Positions 7,652 to 16,770 of a stretch of DNA of 64,000 nt are shown here, piece by piece (position 1 is the stretch's first letter; each line of letters starts with the position of its first letter). The stretch is from Natronolimnobius sp. AArcel1. Lineage in GTDB: Archaea > Halobacteriota > Halobacteria > Halobacteriales > Natrialbaceae. Location: contig NZ_JAAKXY010000001.1 of the NCBI RefSeq assembly GCF_011043775.1, positions 1-64,000 on the forward strand, written 5' to 3'. Under the pieces are notes generated by a model, which had not been told where the DNA came from, ran no database searches, and saw nothing but the letters and a program-made list of their open reading frames with translations. The position numbers and the translations under genes were made by a program.

Positions 7652-8836
7652 ATGTCAGACACTGAATCCGAGAGTACCGTCAGGCGGCTCGCCTCACTCC
7701 GTGACCGTCTCGAGGCAGGGATGGACCGGCGAGAGTTTTTACGGACCCTCGTCACTGGCGGGTACGCGGTCGGGATGGCCCACTTTCTCGGTGTTGAAGA
7801 CTTTCTCTCGGCTGCCGACGGAGAGGTGCCGGTTGTCACGGCGGTAGTACGCGAGGATCCATCCGATCCGTACTCACTGACAGAGCGCACGCAGACCGTT
7901 CCTGCCGACTGGTACGCGGCCGTCGAGACCGCGACCGAACTGAACGACCGGTTGGCACGACTGGCATTTACTGGCTACCTCGGCAGCGCCGTCGTCCCTG
8001 GGAGCTACGACAGTGCCACGGCATCCGTCTCGATCGGTCTCTCGAGCGATGCTGACTCGATTCCGGAGGCGATTTCGGCGTTCGCTGACGATATCTCGAT
8101 CAACCCCGAGACGTTCATCGAGATAGAGTCGATCGAAGAGGGCCCGGATCCGACGACTGCGGAACCACGATTCGCCAGTCACATCCCCGCCGATGGCCCA
8201 CCGAGCGGCGTCGCCTGTGAAACATCCTCGAGCATGGCAACGCTATCGCCGGCGCTGTACGATCCCACGGATGAACAGGCCTTTTTTGCGACGGCTGAAC
8301 ACGCTTTCGAGGAAGCGGACTCGGCCATCGGTGAGCGCGTGACGCTGCCCGTCGAAGGCGGCGACCTGCTCACACTCGGGGCCGTCGAACAGGCGTTCCC
8401 CGTCGAGGATATCGTTGCAGTCTCTCCAGACGACGGTGACGGCGTTCAGCCCTCGAGTTGGATCGACGCGCCGGAACCGGTTCGTGTCACCGGGCAACTC
8501 ACGAAGTTCGGCCTTGCCGACCTCATTGCCCGCGACGAGGAACTCGAGAAAGTCGGCGCGTTGACCGGACACACGACGGGACGCATACAGGGGATCGATG
8601 CGGTGACCTGTTTTACAGATCATTTCTGTCGGCGTGGCCAGATTCGCTGGGGTGGTGAGATGGATCTCACAGACGGCGATAGCGGCTCCGTGAGTTATTA
8701 TCCGGATCCGGAAGGTGCCGACGACACCGTGCTCGTTGCTGGACTCAACAACGCCCGCACTTGGTGGCCTGGGCAGAGCTACGTCTGGGGTGTGAGTGCG
8801 TACCACCTGACTGAAATGCAGGGCTATCACTTCTAA
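7652..8836 (+). CDS. Tat-exported trypsin-like serine protease (putative)
   Basis: 394 residues. A twin-arginine signal (DRREFLRTLVTGGYAVG, Arg26-Arg27) predicts export of a folded protein. All three trypsin-fold motifs can be placed: His217 in FFATAEHAF, Asp253 in VEDIVAV, and Ser344 in DGDSGS, with the intervening GALTGHTTGRIQGIDAV strand pair typical of this group. Residues 55-200 form an extra N-terminal domain of unknown role. The catalytic assignment is from motif order only; the His motif is TAEH rather than the classic TAAH. A small membrane protein follows two bases downstream and is almost certainly co-transcribed. Confidence 0.7.
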   Translation: MSDTESESTVRRLASLRDRLEAGMDRREFLRTLVTGGYAVGMAHFLGVEDFLSAADGEVPVVTAVVREDPSDPYSLTERTQTVPADWYAAVETATELNDRLARLAFTGYLGSAVVPGSYDSATASVSIGLSSDADSIPEAISAFADDISINPETFIEIESIEEGPDPTTAEPRFASHIPADGPPSGVACETSSSMATLSPALYDPTDEQAFFATAEHAFEEADSAIGERVTLPVEGGDLLTLGAVEQAFPVEDIVAVSPDDGDGVQPSSWIDAPEPVRVTGQLTKFGLADLIARDEELEKVGALTGHTTGRIQGIDAVTCFTDHFCRRGQIRWGGEMDLTDGDSGSVSYYPDPEGADDTVLVAGLNNARTWWPGQSYVWGVSAYHLTEMQGYHF

Positions 8837-8838
8837 CG

Positions 8839-9054
8839 ATGACAACGACAGATTCCACGCGCGACGGTGACCGACTCTCAACTCTGTTCAGCGCCAGCGT
8901 CCGGATCATCGCTGACCTGCTCATCGTCACACTCTGGGTTGTATTCCTCGCGTTGCTGTTTCTCGGAACCGCGTGGCCACGGTGGGCGTTTTATGCCCTG
9001 TTACTGGGCGGCGTTGCCGGCTACGTCATGATCACGGCTGCGTGGAGGCGTTAA
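8839..9054 (+). CDS. Small two-TM membrane protein
   Basis: 71 residues with a short polar N-terminus (MTTTDSTRDGDRLS) and two membrane segments (about 24-45 and 48-66). It starts two bases after the stop of the putative protease, so translation is likely coupled. No family recognised; it may anchor or regulate the exported protease (inference). Confidence 0.6.
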   Translation: MTTTDSTRDGDRLSTLFSASVRIIADLLIVTLWVVFLALLFLGTAWPRWAFYALLLGGVAGYVMITAAWRR

Positions 9055-9082
9055 TGTCTTGTCACAGGCTTCTACAGCCAAC

Positions 9083-9280
9083 TCACACAGCCTCGCCGCG
9101 CTGTTCTCGTTTCCAGAACAGCACGAGTAGCGTGATGCAGACGATTGCGGCGATGAGATAGCCAACTGCGTTCGGCAACCATGACGACGCACGGACGGCG
9201 AGAACGCCGAGCCAGCCCACAATCAGGACGCCTATGACGGTCACGCCAACCGCAAGCAACAGAAAATACGGCCTGATCAT
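9083..9280 (-). CDS. Small two-TM membrane protein
   Basis: 65 residues, starting MIRPYFLLLAVGV, with hydrophobic segments at about 4-27 and 36-55 and a charged tail (WKREQRGEAV). The ATG at 9280 gives the compact two-helix protein; the longer upstream frame has no sensible composition and overlaps fbp. It lies 86 bases downstream of fbp on the same strand. Function unknown. Confidence 0.55.
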   Translation of the reverse strand: MIRPYFLLLAVGVTVIGVLIVGWLGVLAVRASSWLPNAVGYLIAAIVCITLLVLFWKREQRGEAV

Positions 9281-9365
9281 TACTCGAGGTTCGTCTCCGT
9301 CCGGAAAACCATCGTGCCTGTACCCGCAAGGCATTGGTATCCGCGTCTGGACGAGCCCTGCTGTC

Positions 9366-10247
9366 CTACACCGATTCTTCAAGACTCGCCTCGAGGCGCT
9401 CGAGGAGTCCGTCGTTGCCGACAAATACCGGTGTCCGCTGGTGGACGTCAGTTGGCTCAACCGTGAGCAGTGACTGCTCGCCGTCCGAGGAGGCCCCGCC
9501 CGCTTGCTCGACGATGTACCCAATCGGGTTCCCCTCGAACTGCAATCGAAGCTTGCCTTGGGGTGCGGATTCGAGGGCGGGGTATCCGAAGATACCGCCA
9601 TACGTCATGACCTGATTGACGTCACCGATCATTGCGCCACCATAGCGGAGTTTGAGTTCGGACTCGATTTCTCGGGCGTATGCTTCGAACGTGTCGGTCC
9701 AGTTGGGAACGCGTCCGCCAAAACCGTACGCGACGGGGTCTTCGGGAAGCGTCACGTCCTGGTCGATAAGGCGGCGCTCGCCGCCGCTGAGTTCGTACTC
9801 TGAGACGGTCTCGTCGGTTGCGATCACCATCGTCGTGATCGGTCCGTAGAGGACGTACCCCGCTGCGACGAGCGTGTCGCCGCGAGCGGGGAGGGAATCA
9901 GCGTAAATACCGAAGATTGACCCCATCGCGTTGTTCGACGTGAGGTTCGAGGAGCCATCGAGCGGGTCAACGGCGACCGCGTAGGTGTCGGACGATCCCG
10001 GAGCAGCGCCACACTCGAGGACGTCGGATTGTTCTTCGCTTGCATACTGCCCGACGCCGTCGATAGTCGACAGTCGCTCGGCGAGCAACTCATCGGCCCA
10101 GATATCGGCTGCGAACTGGGTCTCACCGCTTGGGTTTTCCTCGTCGTCAACGGTGTTACGGCGGCCGACCAGCCCCTGTCGAATCTCCGTCGCTGAGCGA
10201 GTGACTGTCGCGACGATGGACTCGACAACTGGATCGGAAACCGTCAT
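9366..10247 (-). CDS. fbp: Class I fructose-1,6-bisphosphatase
   Basis: The 293-residue enzyme hydrolyses fructose 1,6-bisphosphate to fructose 6-phosphate in gluconeogenesis. The metal-binding FBPase/inositol monophosphatase motif VDPLDGSSN is at about residues 93-101, the upstream acidic EE at 71-72, and the C-terminal metal/sugar region includes GNPIGYIVEQAGG. Its ATG directly follows the stop codon of the aldolase gene (TAGATG), so the two form an operon encoding consecutive gluconeogenic steps. Confidence 0.93.
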   Translation of the reverse strand: MTVSDPVVESIVATVTRSATEIRQGLVGRRNTVDDEENPSGETQFAADIWADELLAERLSTIDGVGQYASEEQSDVLECGAAPGSSDTYAVAVDPLDGSSNLTSNNAMGSIFGIYADSLPARGDTLVAAGYVLYGPITTMVIATDETVSEYELSGGERRLIDQDVTLPEDPVAYGFGGRVPNWTDTFEAYAREIESELKLRYGGAMIGDVNQVMTYGGIFGYPALESAPQGKLRLQFEGNPIGYIVEQAGGASSDGEQSLLTVEPTDVHQRTPVFVGNDGLLERLEASLEESV

Positions 10248-11042
10248 CTATTCGGCTGCCTCGAGTGCGGCGTCGGCCGTTTCCTCCTCGAAGATGACCT
10301 TCTCGAGGGCGTCGAGGATGTGGGTCGGGTTCTCGCGCTGCCAGACGTTGCGGCCGACGGCGAGGCCAGTACAGCCGGCGTTGACGGCGGCTTCGACGGT
10401 CGAGAGGAAGTCGTAGTCCGAGGTTTTCGAGCCACCGCTCATGACGACGTTCATGTTGCCGGCGGCTTTGCAGGCGTGTTCCATCGCGTCGGGACTGCCC
10501 GGGTACTTGACTTTCGCGATGTCTGCACCGATCTCGAGAGCGATACGAGTCGCATAGGAGATGGTCGAGGGCTTGGTGTCGTTTTTGAGGCCCTGTCCGC
10601 GGGGGTAGGACCACATGACCATCGGCAGGTCGTGGTCGCGGGCAGATTCCTGGGCGTCGCGGAACTCCTCGAACATCTCGACTTCGTGGTTCGAGCCGCT
10701 GTAGACGGTAAAGCCGACGGCGTCAGCGCCGAGTTCGGCGGCGTAATCGACTGTGCAGTTGACCGGCGAGTCGGGTTCGCCCATCCAGAGGTTGGAGGTG
10801 CCGTTGAGTTTCAAGAGGAGGTTGACGTCGTCCTCGTAGCTTGGGTAGTAGCCCTCGGCGATTCCTTTCTGGACGGCCATCGCCGTGACCGCGTCGTGGG
10901 TCGCCGTCTCAAAGACAGTCGCCGGATCGAGCTTTTCCGGGACGTCCTCGAAGTCGACCGGACCGTGTTCCAATCCGTGGTCCATCGCGAGAATCAATGA
11001 CTTGCCGTCGCGAACGATAGGAGAGTCGTCGATGGGTAGCAT
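10248..11042 (-). CDS. Archaeal class I fructose-bisphosphate aldolase (DhnA type)
   Basis: 264 residues of the archaeal-type class I aldolase family, which joins dihydroxyacetone phosphate and glyceraldehyde 3-phosphate through a Schiff base. The expected lysine is K177 or K179 in DIAKVKYPG. The N-terminal AMDHGLEHGP and the late SGGSKT (phosphate binding) and GLAVGRNVWQ motifs are all present. The same fold is used by the aromatic-precursor enzyme ADH synthase, so a role in aromatic biosynthesis is the alternative. The tight linkage to fbp favours gluconeogenesis. A TATA box lies 25-31 bases before the ATG. Confidence 0.9.
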   Translation of the reverse strand: MLPIDDSPIVRDGKSLILAMDHGLEHGPVDFEDVPEKLDPATVFETATHDAVTAMAVQKGIAEGYYPSYEDDVNLLLKLNGTSNLWMGEPDSPVNCTVDYAAELGADAVGFTVYSGSNHEVEMFEEFRDAQESARDHDLPMVMWSYPRGQGLKNDTKPSTISYATRIALEIGADIAKVKYPGSPDAMEHACKAAGNMNVVMSGGSKTSDYDFLSTVEAAVNAGCTGLAVGRNVWQRENPTHILDALEKVIFEEETADAALEAAE

Positions 11043-11066
11043 TCGGTGTTCACTCCAACAGTCGGC

Positions 11067-11073
11067 TATATAT
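11067..11073 (-). promoter_or_regulatory. TATA box of the aldolase-fbp operon
   Basis: TATATAT reads the same way on the minus strand 25-31 bases before the aldolase ATG at 11042. The surrounding bases 11060-11130 are AT-rich against a GC-rich background. The spacing implies a leaderless mRNA. Confidence 0.7.
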
Positions 11074-11213
11074 CTCTGATGATCCTAATTATCGAAATTA
11101 CTTATTTTAGTAGTAATGATCTCGACAGTCGATTTCGTCGTCGATTGGAAGTGAGTGTATACCGTTCGGTAGCGACTGGATTCGAACATCAATAACACGT
11201 CCGCAGTGACACT

Positions 11214-11984
11214 TCACTCGAGCAATTCCCGGGCGTTGTGTCGCCACGACCGGACGTGCAATACGCTCAACTCGAGGACCTTTGCAACGTCGAAGGCGTT
11301 GATCGTCGCTAATCGCTCAGCCGAGATGATGCCGGCGTCGGCGAGTGCTGTTGCATCGTCGGGCCCGACACCGGTCACCGCCTGAACTGGCGTCGGGCGC
11401 GGACACGGCCGCTCGGTTGCTTCGTCGGGTTCGGTCTCGACAGCGCGCGTATGGGCGTACTCGAACGCCTGCCAACTTTCGTCGTCGCTGACTGCGATCC
11501 ATTCTCGCTCGGCGTCGCCCAGGCCGCGTATCTCACTCGAGCGCCGTTCGAGGTCGCCGTCACTGCCACCCTCGAGCGACCACGGAAGGGAGAACCGTCG
11601 CCGTAGTGCATCGGCAAGCGAATCGTCGACCGACGAATCGAGCAGTTCGCGGTACGAGCAGTCCTTCTCGCGGACGGTCTTTGGCTCGATCTCGGCTGCC
11701 TCGAGCGCTGCCTGTTCGTCCTCGGTGATCTCGAGGCGACGGTCGCTATCGGTGTCATGCGCCCGGCCCGCATCCGCCGTTGCTGTGGCACTGTCTGCAT
11801 CGGGAACGTCAGCCTCGTCGAATGAGAAAGTAACGCCGCTGTCAGCGTCCACTTTCGCGTCGGTATTGACGTCAACTTTGATGCCGATATCGATTGTCTC
11901 GAGCCCGCTGTCTCCGTTTTTGCCGTCAGTATGCCCCGTTGTCCGTGCCCCGGTGACGACCTCTTTATTACTCACACGACCCAC
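11214..11984 (-). CDS. Haloarchaeal protein with C-terminal helix-hairpin-helix domain
   Basis: 256 residues. The first 110 are low-complexity acidic (Asp, Thr, Ala-rich), the middle has two Trp-containing helical blocks, and the last 55 form a helix-hairpin-helix unit (VTGVGPDDATALADAGIISA) of the kind found in DNA-binding or protein-protein modules. No enzymatic motif is seen. It stands alone, convergent with nothing and divergent from the hydroxyacyl-CoA dehydrogenase. Confidence 0.7.
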   Translation of the reverse strand: MGRVSNKEVVTGARTTGHTDGKNGDSGLETIDIGIKVDVNTDAKVDADSGVTFSFDEADVPDADSATATADAGRAHDTDSDRRLEITEDEQAALEAAEIEPKTVREKDCSYRELLDSSVDDSLADALRRRFSLPWSLEGGSDGDLERRSSEIRGLGDAEREWIAVSDDESWQAFEYAHTRAVETEPDEATERPCPRPTPVQAVTGVGPDDATALADAGIISAERLATINAFDVAKVLELSVLHVRSWRHNARELLE

Positions 11985-12110
11985 CTGTTATCAGTAGCTC
12001 TCACTGTCCACTCTTGAAACTTGTCCCCTGTTCGTGGCGACACCACCCACTGCGCAGCAGACCGTGTGATCCTCCATCACGTTTACCACGCAACCCGTCG
12101 AATGCGAGCC

Positions 12111-12965
12111 ATGGTTCGCGACCGGATCGACCGAATCGGCGTCGTCGGCGCAGGGACGATGGGCAGCGGCATTGCACAGGTCGCCGCGATAAACGGCTAC
12201 GACGTTCGCCTCCGAGACGTCGACCAGGCGTACGTCGAGGACGGCTTCGAAACCATCGAGCACAGCCTCTCGAGGCTCGAGGCCCGCGATGATCTCGAGG
12301 AGTCTCCCGACACAATCATCGACCGCATCGGGGGGACGACGTCTCTCGAGACGTTCGCAGACTGCGACCTCGTTATCGAAGCGGTTCTCGAGGACCTCGC
12401 AATCAAACAGGACGTCTTCGCCGACCTCGAGCGCGTCTGTGACCAGGACGTAGTGCTCGCGACGAACACGAGCACGCTCTCGATCACCTCGATTGCAAGC
12501 GACCTCGAGCACCCCGAGCGCGTCGTGGGGCTGCACTTCATGAACCCCGTGCCGATCATGGAAGGCGTCGAGGTCGTCGTCGGCGAGAAGACAACCGATG
12601 AGGTGACCGAGTTAGCGCACGACATCGCTGCAGACCTCGAGAAGACGACCTGGGAGGCTGACGACAAGCCGGGCTTCGTCACGAATCGGATTCTAATGCC
12701 CTGGATCAACGAGGGGATTCGCGCCTTCGACGAGGATGTGGCCACGAAGGAGGATATCGACGCGGGAATGGAACTCGGGACGAACGTGCCGATGGGACCG
12801 CTGACACTTGCCGATCACATTGGCCTCGACGTCTGTCTGCACGCCACGGAGACGCTCCATGAGGAACTCGGCGACCGATACCAGCCCGCCTATCTACTCA
12901 AGCGCAAGGTCGAAGCCGGCGACCTGGGTAAGAAGACGGGCGAAGGATTCTACGAGTACGAGTAG
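12111..12965 (+). CDS. 3-hydroxyacyl-CoA dehydrogenase (3-hydroxybutyryl-CoA type)
   Basis: 284 residues of the single-function hydroxyacyl-CoA dehydrogenase family, which oxidises (S)-3-hydroxyacyl-CoA with NAD+. The Rossmann motif VVGAGTMGSGIAQ is at about residues 9-21 and the catalytic His lies in GLHFMNPVP. The C-terminal dimerisation domain ends in LGKKTGEGFYEYE, as in bacterial hbd. A start nine bases upstream (12102, MRAM) is equally possible. The enzyme can serve beta-oxidation or short-chain hydroxyacyl-CoA metabolism such as polyhydroxyalkanoate turnover. Confidence 0.92.
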   Translation: MVRDRIDRIGVVGAGTMGSGIAQVAAINGYDVRLRDVDQAYVEDGFETIEHSLSRLEARDDLEESPDTIIDRIGGTTSLETFADCDLVIEAVLEDLAIKQDVFADLERVCDQDVVLATNTSTLSITSIASDLEHPERVVGLHFMNPVPIMEGVEVVVGEKTTDEVTELAHDIAADLEKTTWEADDKPGFVTNRILMPWINEGIRAFDEDVATKEDIDAGMELGTNVPMGPLTLADHIGLDVCLHATETLHEELGDRYQPAYLLKRKVEAGDLGKKTGEGFYEYE

Positions 12966-13009
12966 TCAAATGCCGCGATTTTGCGGGACTGGGCTCGGCT
13001 GCGTGGCAG

Positions 13010-13016
13010 TTTTATC
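13010..13016 (+). promoter_or_regulatory. TATA-like box for the alpha/beta hydrolase gene
   Basis: TTTTATC lies 24-30 bases before the ATG at 13040, giving the leaderless arrangement common in this genome. Confidence 0.55.
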
Positions 13017-13039
13017 ATCATCGCTGTGGTTCGATACCC

Positions 13040-14254
13040 ATGACTCACCGCGTCTTCGACAGCGACGAGTTTCAGGGCCAACTCGAGCGCGCGCTCGGAA
13101 AAGTGTACTACGGCTGTGCCGAGGTCGGCGAATGTTTCGCAACTGCTGACCGAATCATGGATGGCGATTACGACAGCTGGTACGATGAGTGGTTCGCGAC
13201 GGCCGAGCGCCTCGAGCAGGTCGGCGCGTCTGCGCAGTCGAGTGGCCACCCCGTCAGCGCTCGCGAGGCGTTTTCCAGAGCATGTGAATACTACCGGTCG
13301 GCGTACTACTTTCGCCGGCACGATCTCGAAGATCCCGATCTGCTCGAGGCCTGGCGTCGCCAACGTGAGTGTTTTCGCGCAGCCATGGAACTGTTCGACC
13401 ACCACAGCGAGATCATCGAGATTCCGTTCGAGGAGACGACGCTCGATGGGTATCTGTTCGCCCCGGACGCATCCGGACAGCCCCGACCGACCGTGATCGG
13501 CTTTCCCGGCTACGATTCGCCAGTCGAGGAGTCGTACCCGATGCTCGCCAGCGCCGCCCTCGAGCGTGGCTACACCTGTGTGTTGTTCGAAGGGCCGGGC
13601 CAAGGAGGGGCACTCTATGAAACACGCCAGTTCTTCCGACCAGACTACGAGACCGTCCTCGAGTCCGTCGTCGACTACGCCGCTCGCCAACCTGCTGTCG
13701 ACGCCGCCCGCCTCACGCTGATCGGCCGGAGCTTCGGCGGCTACCTCGCGCCGCGAGCAGCCACCGGCGAGCACCGCTTAGCCGCGCTCGTCGCTGATCC
13801 CGGCCTGTACGATCTTGGCAGCCTCGTCGCTGCACTCGTTCCCGAGGAGCTACGCGAGGGCGTGCTCGCCGGCGATAGCGACGCCGATGCCGCCCTCGAG
13901 AGCCAACTCGAGGACCCACACGCCCTCGAGTATTTCGGGTCGCGGATGGCCGCCCACGGCGTCGATTCGCTCGGCGAGTACGTCCGCGAACTTCAAGAGT
14001 ATACGCTCGCGGACCGCCTCGAGTCGATCACGTGCCCGACGCTCGTCACCGGCAACGAATCGGATCGCCTCGCTGTCCAGTCGGCAGACTTCGCCAACGC
14101 ACTCACTGCGCCGTCGCAGTACATCGAGTTTACCGACGCGGAAGGGGCTGGCGGCCACTGCGAGGGAATGGGGCAGGCGGTGTTCCACCAGCGCCTGTTC
14201 GACTGGCTCGACGAGACGCTCGAGCGAGTCGACTCGAGCGCGGAGGCGCAGTAA
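13040..14254 (+). CDS. Alpha/beta hydrolase, FrsA/DUF1100-like
   Basis: 404 residues. The first 125 are a helical cap-like domain with several Tyr and Phe residues; the hydrolase core follows, with the oxyanion loop FPGYDSP (about 155-161), the EGPGQGG turn (184-190) and the nucleophile elbow GRSFGG (Ser231). Asp and His candidates lie in TCPTLVTGNESDRL and GGHCEGMG near the end. The architecture matches esterases related to 2,6-dihydropseudooxynicotine hydrolase and FrsA. The substrate is unknown. The aminotransferase follows 55 bases downstream on the same strand. Confidence 0.8.
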   Translation: MTHRVFDSDEFQGQLERALGKVYYGCAEVGECFATADRIMDGDYDSWYDEWFATAERLEQVGASAQSSGHPVSAREAFSRACEYYRSAYYFRRHDLEDPDLLEAWRRQRECFRAAMELFDHHSEIIEIPFEETTLDGYLFAPDASGQPRPTVIGFPGYDSPVEESYPMLASAALERGYTCVLFEGPGQGGALYETRQFFRPDYETVLESVVDYAARQPAVDAARLTLIGRSFGGYLAPRAATGEHRLAALVADPGLYDLGSLVAALVPEELREGVLAGDSDADAALESQLEDPHALEYFGSRMAAHGVDSLGEYVRELQEYTLADRLESITCPTLVTGNESDRLAVQSADFANALTAPSQYIEFTDAEGAGGHCEGMGQAVFHQRLFDWLDETLERVDSSAEAQ

Positions 14255-14309
14255 GCCTCGAGCACCTCACTCCAAATCTTCTTGGCGCTCACAGCCGAGG
14301 ACTCGAGCA

Positions 14310-15554
14310 ATGGAACACTCGTCCGATGCTGGGACGGATCGCGGCCAACCGGAAGCCAACTCGCGCGTGTCCGCCCGGGTCCAGAAGATCCAACCCCAGC
14401 AGATTCGCGTCATGTTCGAACTCGCCAGCGCGGTCGAATCCGAAGCTGACGGCGACGCCGATCTCGTCCACCTCGAGTTCGGCGAACCCGACTTCGAGAC
14501 GCCCGAAAACGTCGTCGCAGCCGCGTTCGAGGCAGCACGCGAGGGCGAGACGAAGTACACCTCGAACGCGGGACTCCCGGTACTCAGGGAGGCCATCGCA
14601 GAGCGCTGCAGCGCCGGCCGAGATCGTCCGGTCGATCCCGATTCGGAGGTCATCGTCACGAACGGCGGCGTCGAGGCGTTACATCTCGCGATTCACACAG
14701 TTGCCAATCTCGGCGACGAGGTCGTGATTCCGACACCCGCGTGGCCGAATCCCATCTCGCAGGCGAAACTTGCTGATGCCGTCCCTGTCGAGGTTCCCAT
14801 GCCCGCTGAGACTGGATTTGAGCCCGACCCGGATCGCATTATCGACGCTATTGGCCCGGAGACAGCCGCCGTCATGTTAACCTCGCCGTCGAACCCAACT
14901 GGGCGCGTGTTCTCCGAACCTGCCATCGAGCGCGTCATCGAAGCCGCCGTTTCCCACGAGGCCTACGTCATCGCCGACGAGGTGTACCGAGAGCTGACCT
15001 ACGAGGAGAGTCCGCCTCGAGCCGTTGCCCTCACTGACCACGACGAGTGGGTGCTCTCGGTCAACTCGACCTCAAAAACGTACGCGATGACCGGCTGGCG
15101 CGTCGGCTGGCTCACCGGCCCCGACGACGTGGTCACCGAAATGACAAAGATCCATGAGAGTACAACCTCCTGTGTCAACACGCCCGCGCAGTACGCCGCA
15201 CTCGAGGCCCTGACCGGTCCCCAAGAACCGTTCGAGAAGATGCACGCTGCCTTTCGCGAGCGACGGGAGTTCGTTATCAGCCGCCTCGAGTCGATTCCCC
15301 ACATCTCGGTCGCCGACCCCGAAGGCGCGTTCTACGCATTCGTCGACGTGAGCGCGCTTTCGGGCTCGAGTACGGAGATTGCGAAGCGTCTGTTGTACGA
15401 CTACGGTGTCGTCGCTGCGCCCGGAGCGGCGTTCGGCGCTGGCGGCGAGGGCCACCTGCGACTGAGTTTCGCGAACGACCACACACGGCTCGAGTTGGGA
15501 CTGGATCGACTCGAGACGATGGTTCGGGACGAACTCGGCGAGAAACGCGAGTAA
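14310..15554 (+). CDS. PLP-dependent class I/II aminotransferase
   Basis: 414 residues of the AspC-like fold-type I family. The Schiff-base lysine is K256 in STSKTYAMTGWRVGW. The substrate region LEFGEPDFETP near the N-terminus, TSPSNPTGRV in the middle and the C-terminal LRLSFAND with its carboxylate-binding Arg are present. The frame continues upstream through the hydrolase gene without reason; the ATG at 14310 (MEHSSDAGTD) is the sensible start. Substrate could be aspartate, an aromatic or an alanine-type amino acid. Confidence 0.9.
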   Translation: MEHSSDAGTDRGQPEANSRVSARVQKIQPQQIRVMFELASAVESEADGDADLVHLEFGEPDFETPENVVAAAFEAAREGETKYTSNAGLPVLREAIAERCSAGRDRPVDPDSEVIVTNGGVEALHLAIHTVANLGDEVVIPTPAWPNPISQAKLADAVPVEVPMPAETGFEPDPDRIIDAIGPETAAVMLTSPSNPTGRVFSEPAIERVIEAAVSHEAYVIADEVYRELTYEESPPRAVALTDHDEWVLSVNSTSKTYAMTGWRVGWLTGPDDVVTEMTKIHESTTSCVNTPAQYAALEALTGPQEPFEKMHAAFRERREFVISRLESIPHISVADPEGAFYAFVDVSALSGSSTEIAKRLLYDYGVVAAPGAAFGAGGEGHLRLSFANDHTRLELGLDRLETMVRDELGEKRE

Positions 15555-15558
15555 TCGC

Positions 15559-16605
15559 TTACTGGTGGAGCGGCTGTTCGGCCATAATCTGGCGTAACTC
15601 CTCGAGTCGGGCGCGTGAGACGCCCTCTTCGAACTGCTGGATCAGGGTATAGACCTCGGCGCGTGGGACCTTCACGTCACCCTCTTCGACGACATCCTCG
15701 GGTCGTTCCTGGAGTTCGCGCATCGTTCCAACCGCGAGCAGGTACGGAATAGCCCACGCCGAGAGGCGATTACCGTGACGTTCCGGCACGACCTCGAGAT
15801 AGCGATGGGCGTCGTCGAGGTACGTCTCCGCGCGATTGGTCACGCGCTGGATGACGTTCGTGACGCCAGTGTGGTGCGATTCGTCCGTGACGGCCTCGAC
15901 GTCGACGTTTTCTTCTTCGAGCCACTCGGCGGGGAGATAGACGTTGTTCTCCTCGTGATAATCGTCCTCGACGTCTTTGGCGATGTTAACCAGCTGTAGC
16001 AAGAGCGCAAACGAGCGAGCGTTCGCCTGCATCTCTGCGGCTCGCTCCTCGGAGGCTCCCCGGGCGACCAACCCCGTAATCAGCGTGCCGACCGTGCCAG
16101 CAGCGTACCAGCAGTACTCCTCGAGTTCCTCGAGTGTCTGCAGGCGCAGCCCGCCTTCGTCGGCGTAGCGGTCGGTGAACATCGCCATCCCGTCGACGAG
16201 TTCGCGTACCGGTTCGCGCATGATCTCGCGTGGCTCTTCCTCGAGTGATTCGAACGTTCGAAGGACGCGTGGCGTCTGGGCGACGACTTCCCAGTCTGGG
16301 CTTCGGTCGTCTGGAATCCACGGTTTGACATCGTCCATGAACGTCTCGACAGACTGGTCGGTCTCGGGATCGAGTAATTGATCGTACGTCGAGAGCAGTT
16401 CGGTCTGTTCAGATGGGGGAATATGTCCCGCATCCTCAATCGTATCTGCAATCCTACATAGGAGATAGCCGAGACAGATGTGTCTCGCCATCGGCTCCTC
16501 GAGGCGATCGATCGTGATCGAGAAAGTCCGCGAAACGCCGTGTACCGCGTCGTAACACCACTCGAGATCGGCGTCGGTTGTGAGTTCGGGCTGGCCGGTG
16601 GTCAT
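15559..16605 (-). CDS. Squalene/phytoene synthase family, probably squalene synthase
   Basis: 348 residues that join two prenyl diphosphates head to head. The two aspartate-rich metal sites are DTIED (54-58) and DVEDD (211-215), with the active-site RTFS near residue 26-29. The length and the second site DVEDD fit squalene synthase (farnesyl diphosphate farnesyltransferase) rather than CrtB phytoene synthase, which is shorter in haloarchaea. The product would feed squalene and menaquinone-rich haloarchaeal membranes. It converges on the aminotransferase with a four-base gap. Confidence 0.87.
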   Translation of the reverse strand: MTTGQPELTTDADLEWCYDAVHGVSRTFSITIDRLEEPMARHICLGYLLCRIADTIEDAGHIPPSEQTELLSTYDQLLDPETDQSVETFMDDVKPWIPDDRSPDWEVVAQTPRVLRTFESLEEEPREIMREPVRELVDGMAMFTDRYADEGGLRLQTLEELEEYCWYAAGTVGTLITGLVARGASEERAAEMQANARSFALLLQLVNIAKDVEDDYHEENNVYLPAEWLEEENVDVEAVTDESHHTGVTNVIQRVTNRAETYLDDAHRYLEVVPERHGNRLSAWAIPYLLAVGTMRELQERPEDVVEEGDVKVPRAEVYTLIQQFEEGVSRARLEELRQIMAEQPLHQ

Positions 16606-16770
16606 CTACTCGCTCTTACTTAGGGGTCATCCCGGAAAAATATCGTGGTCGCGGCGTGATACACTGTCTGTCCTCCTCGAGAGGTCAAATTTGGTCCCCA
16701 GTAGCTCGATGAGGGTGCCCCGGCACCACCCAGGCCAACGGCTTTTCTTGTCGGCGGCGAATGGTGTTCC

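Noticed and set aside
13815-14309. Upstream extension of the aminotransferase frame into the hydrolase gene
   Set aside because: The extension is Ser/Arg/Thr-rich and lies on top of the well-supported hydrolase; the ATG at 14310 starts normal aminotransferase sequence.
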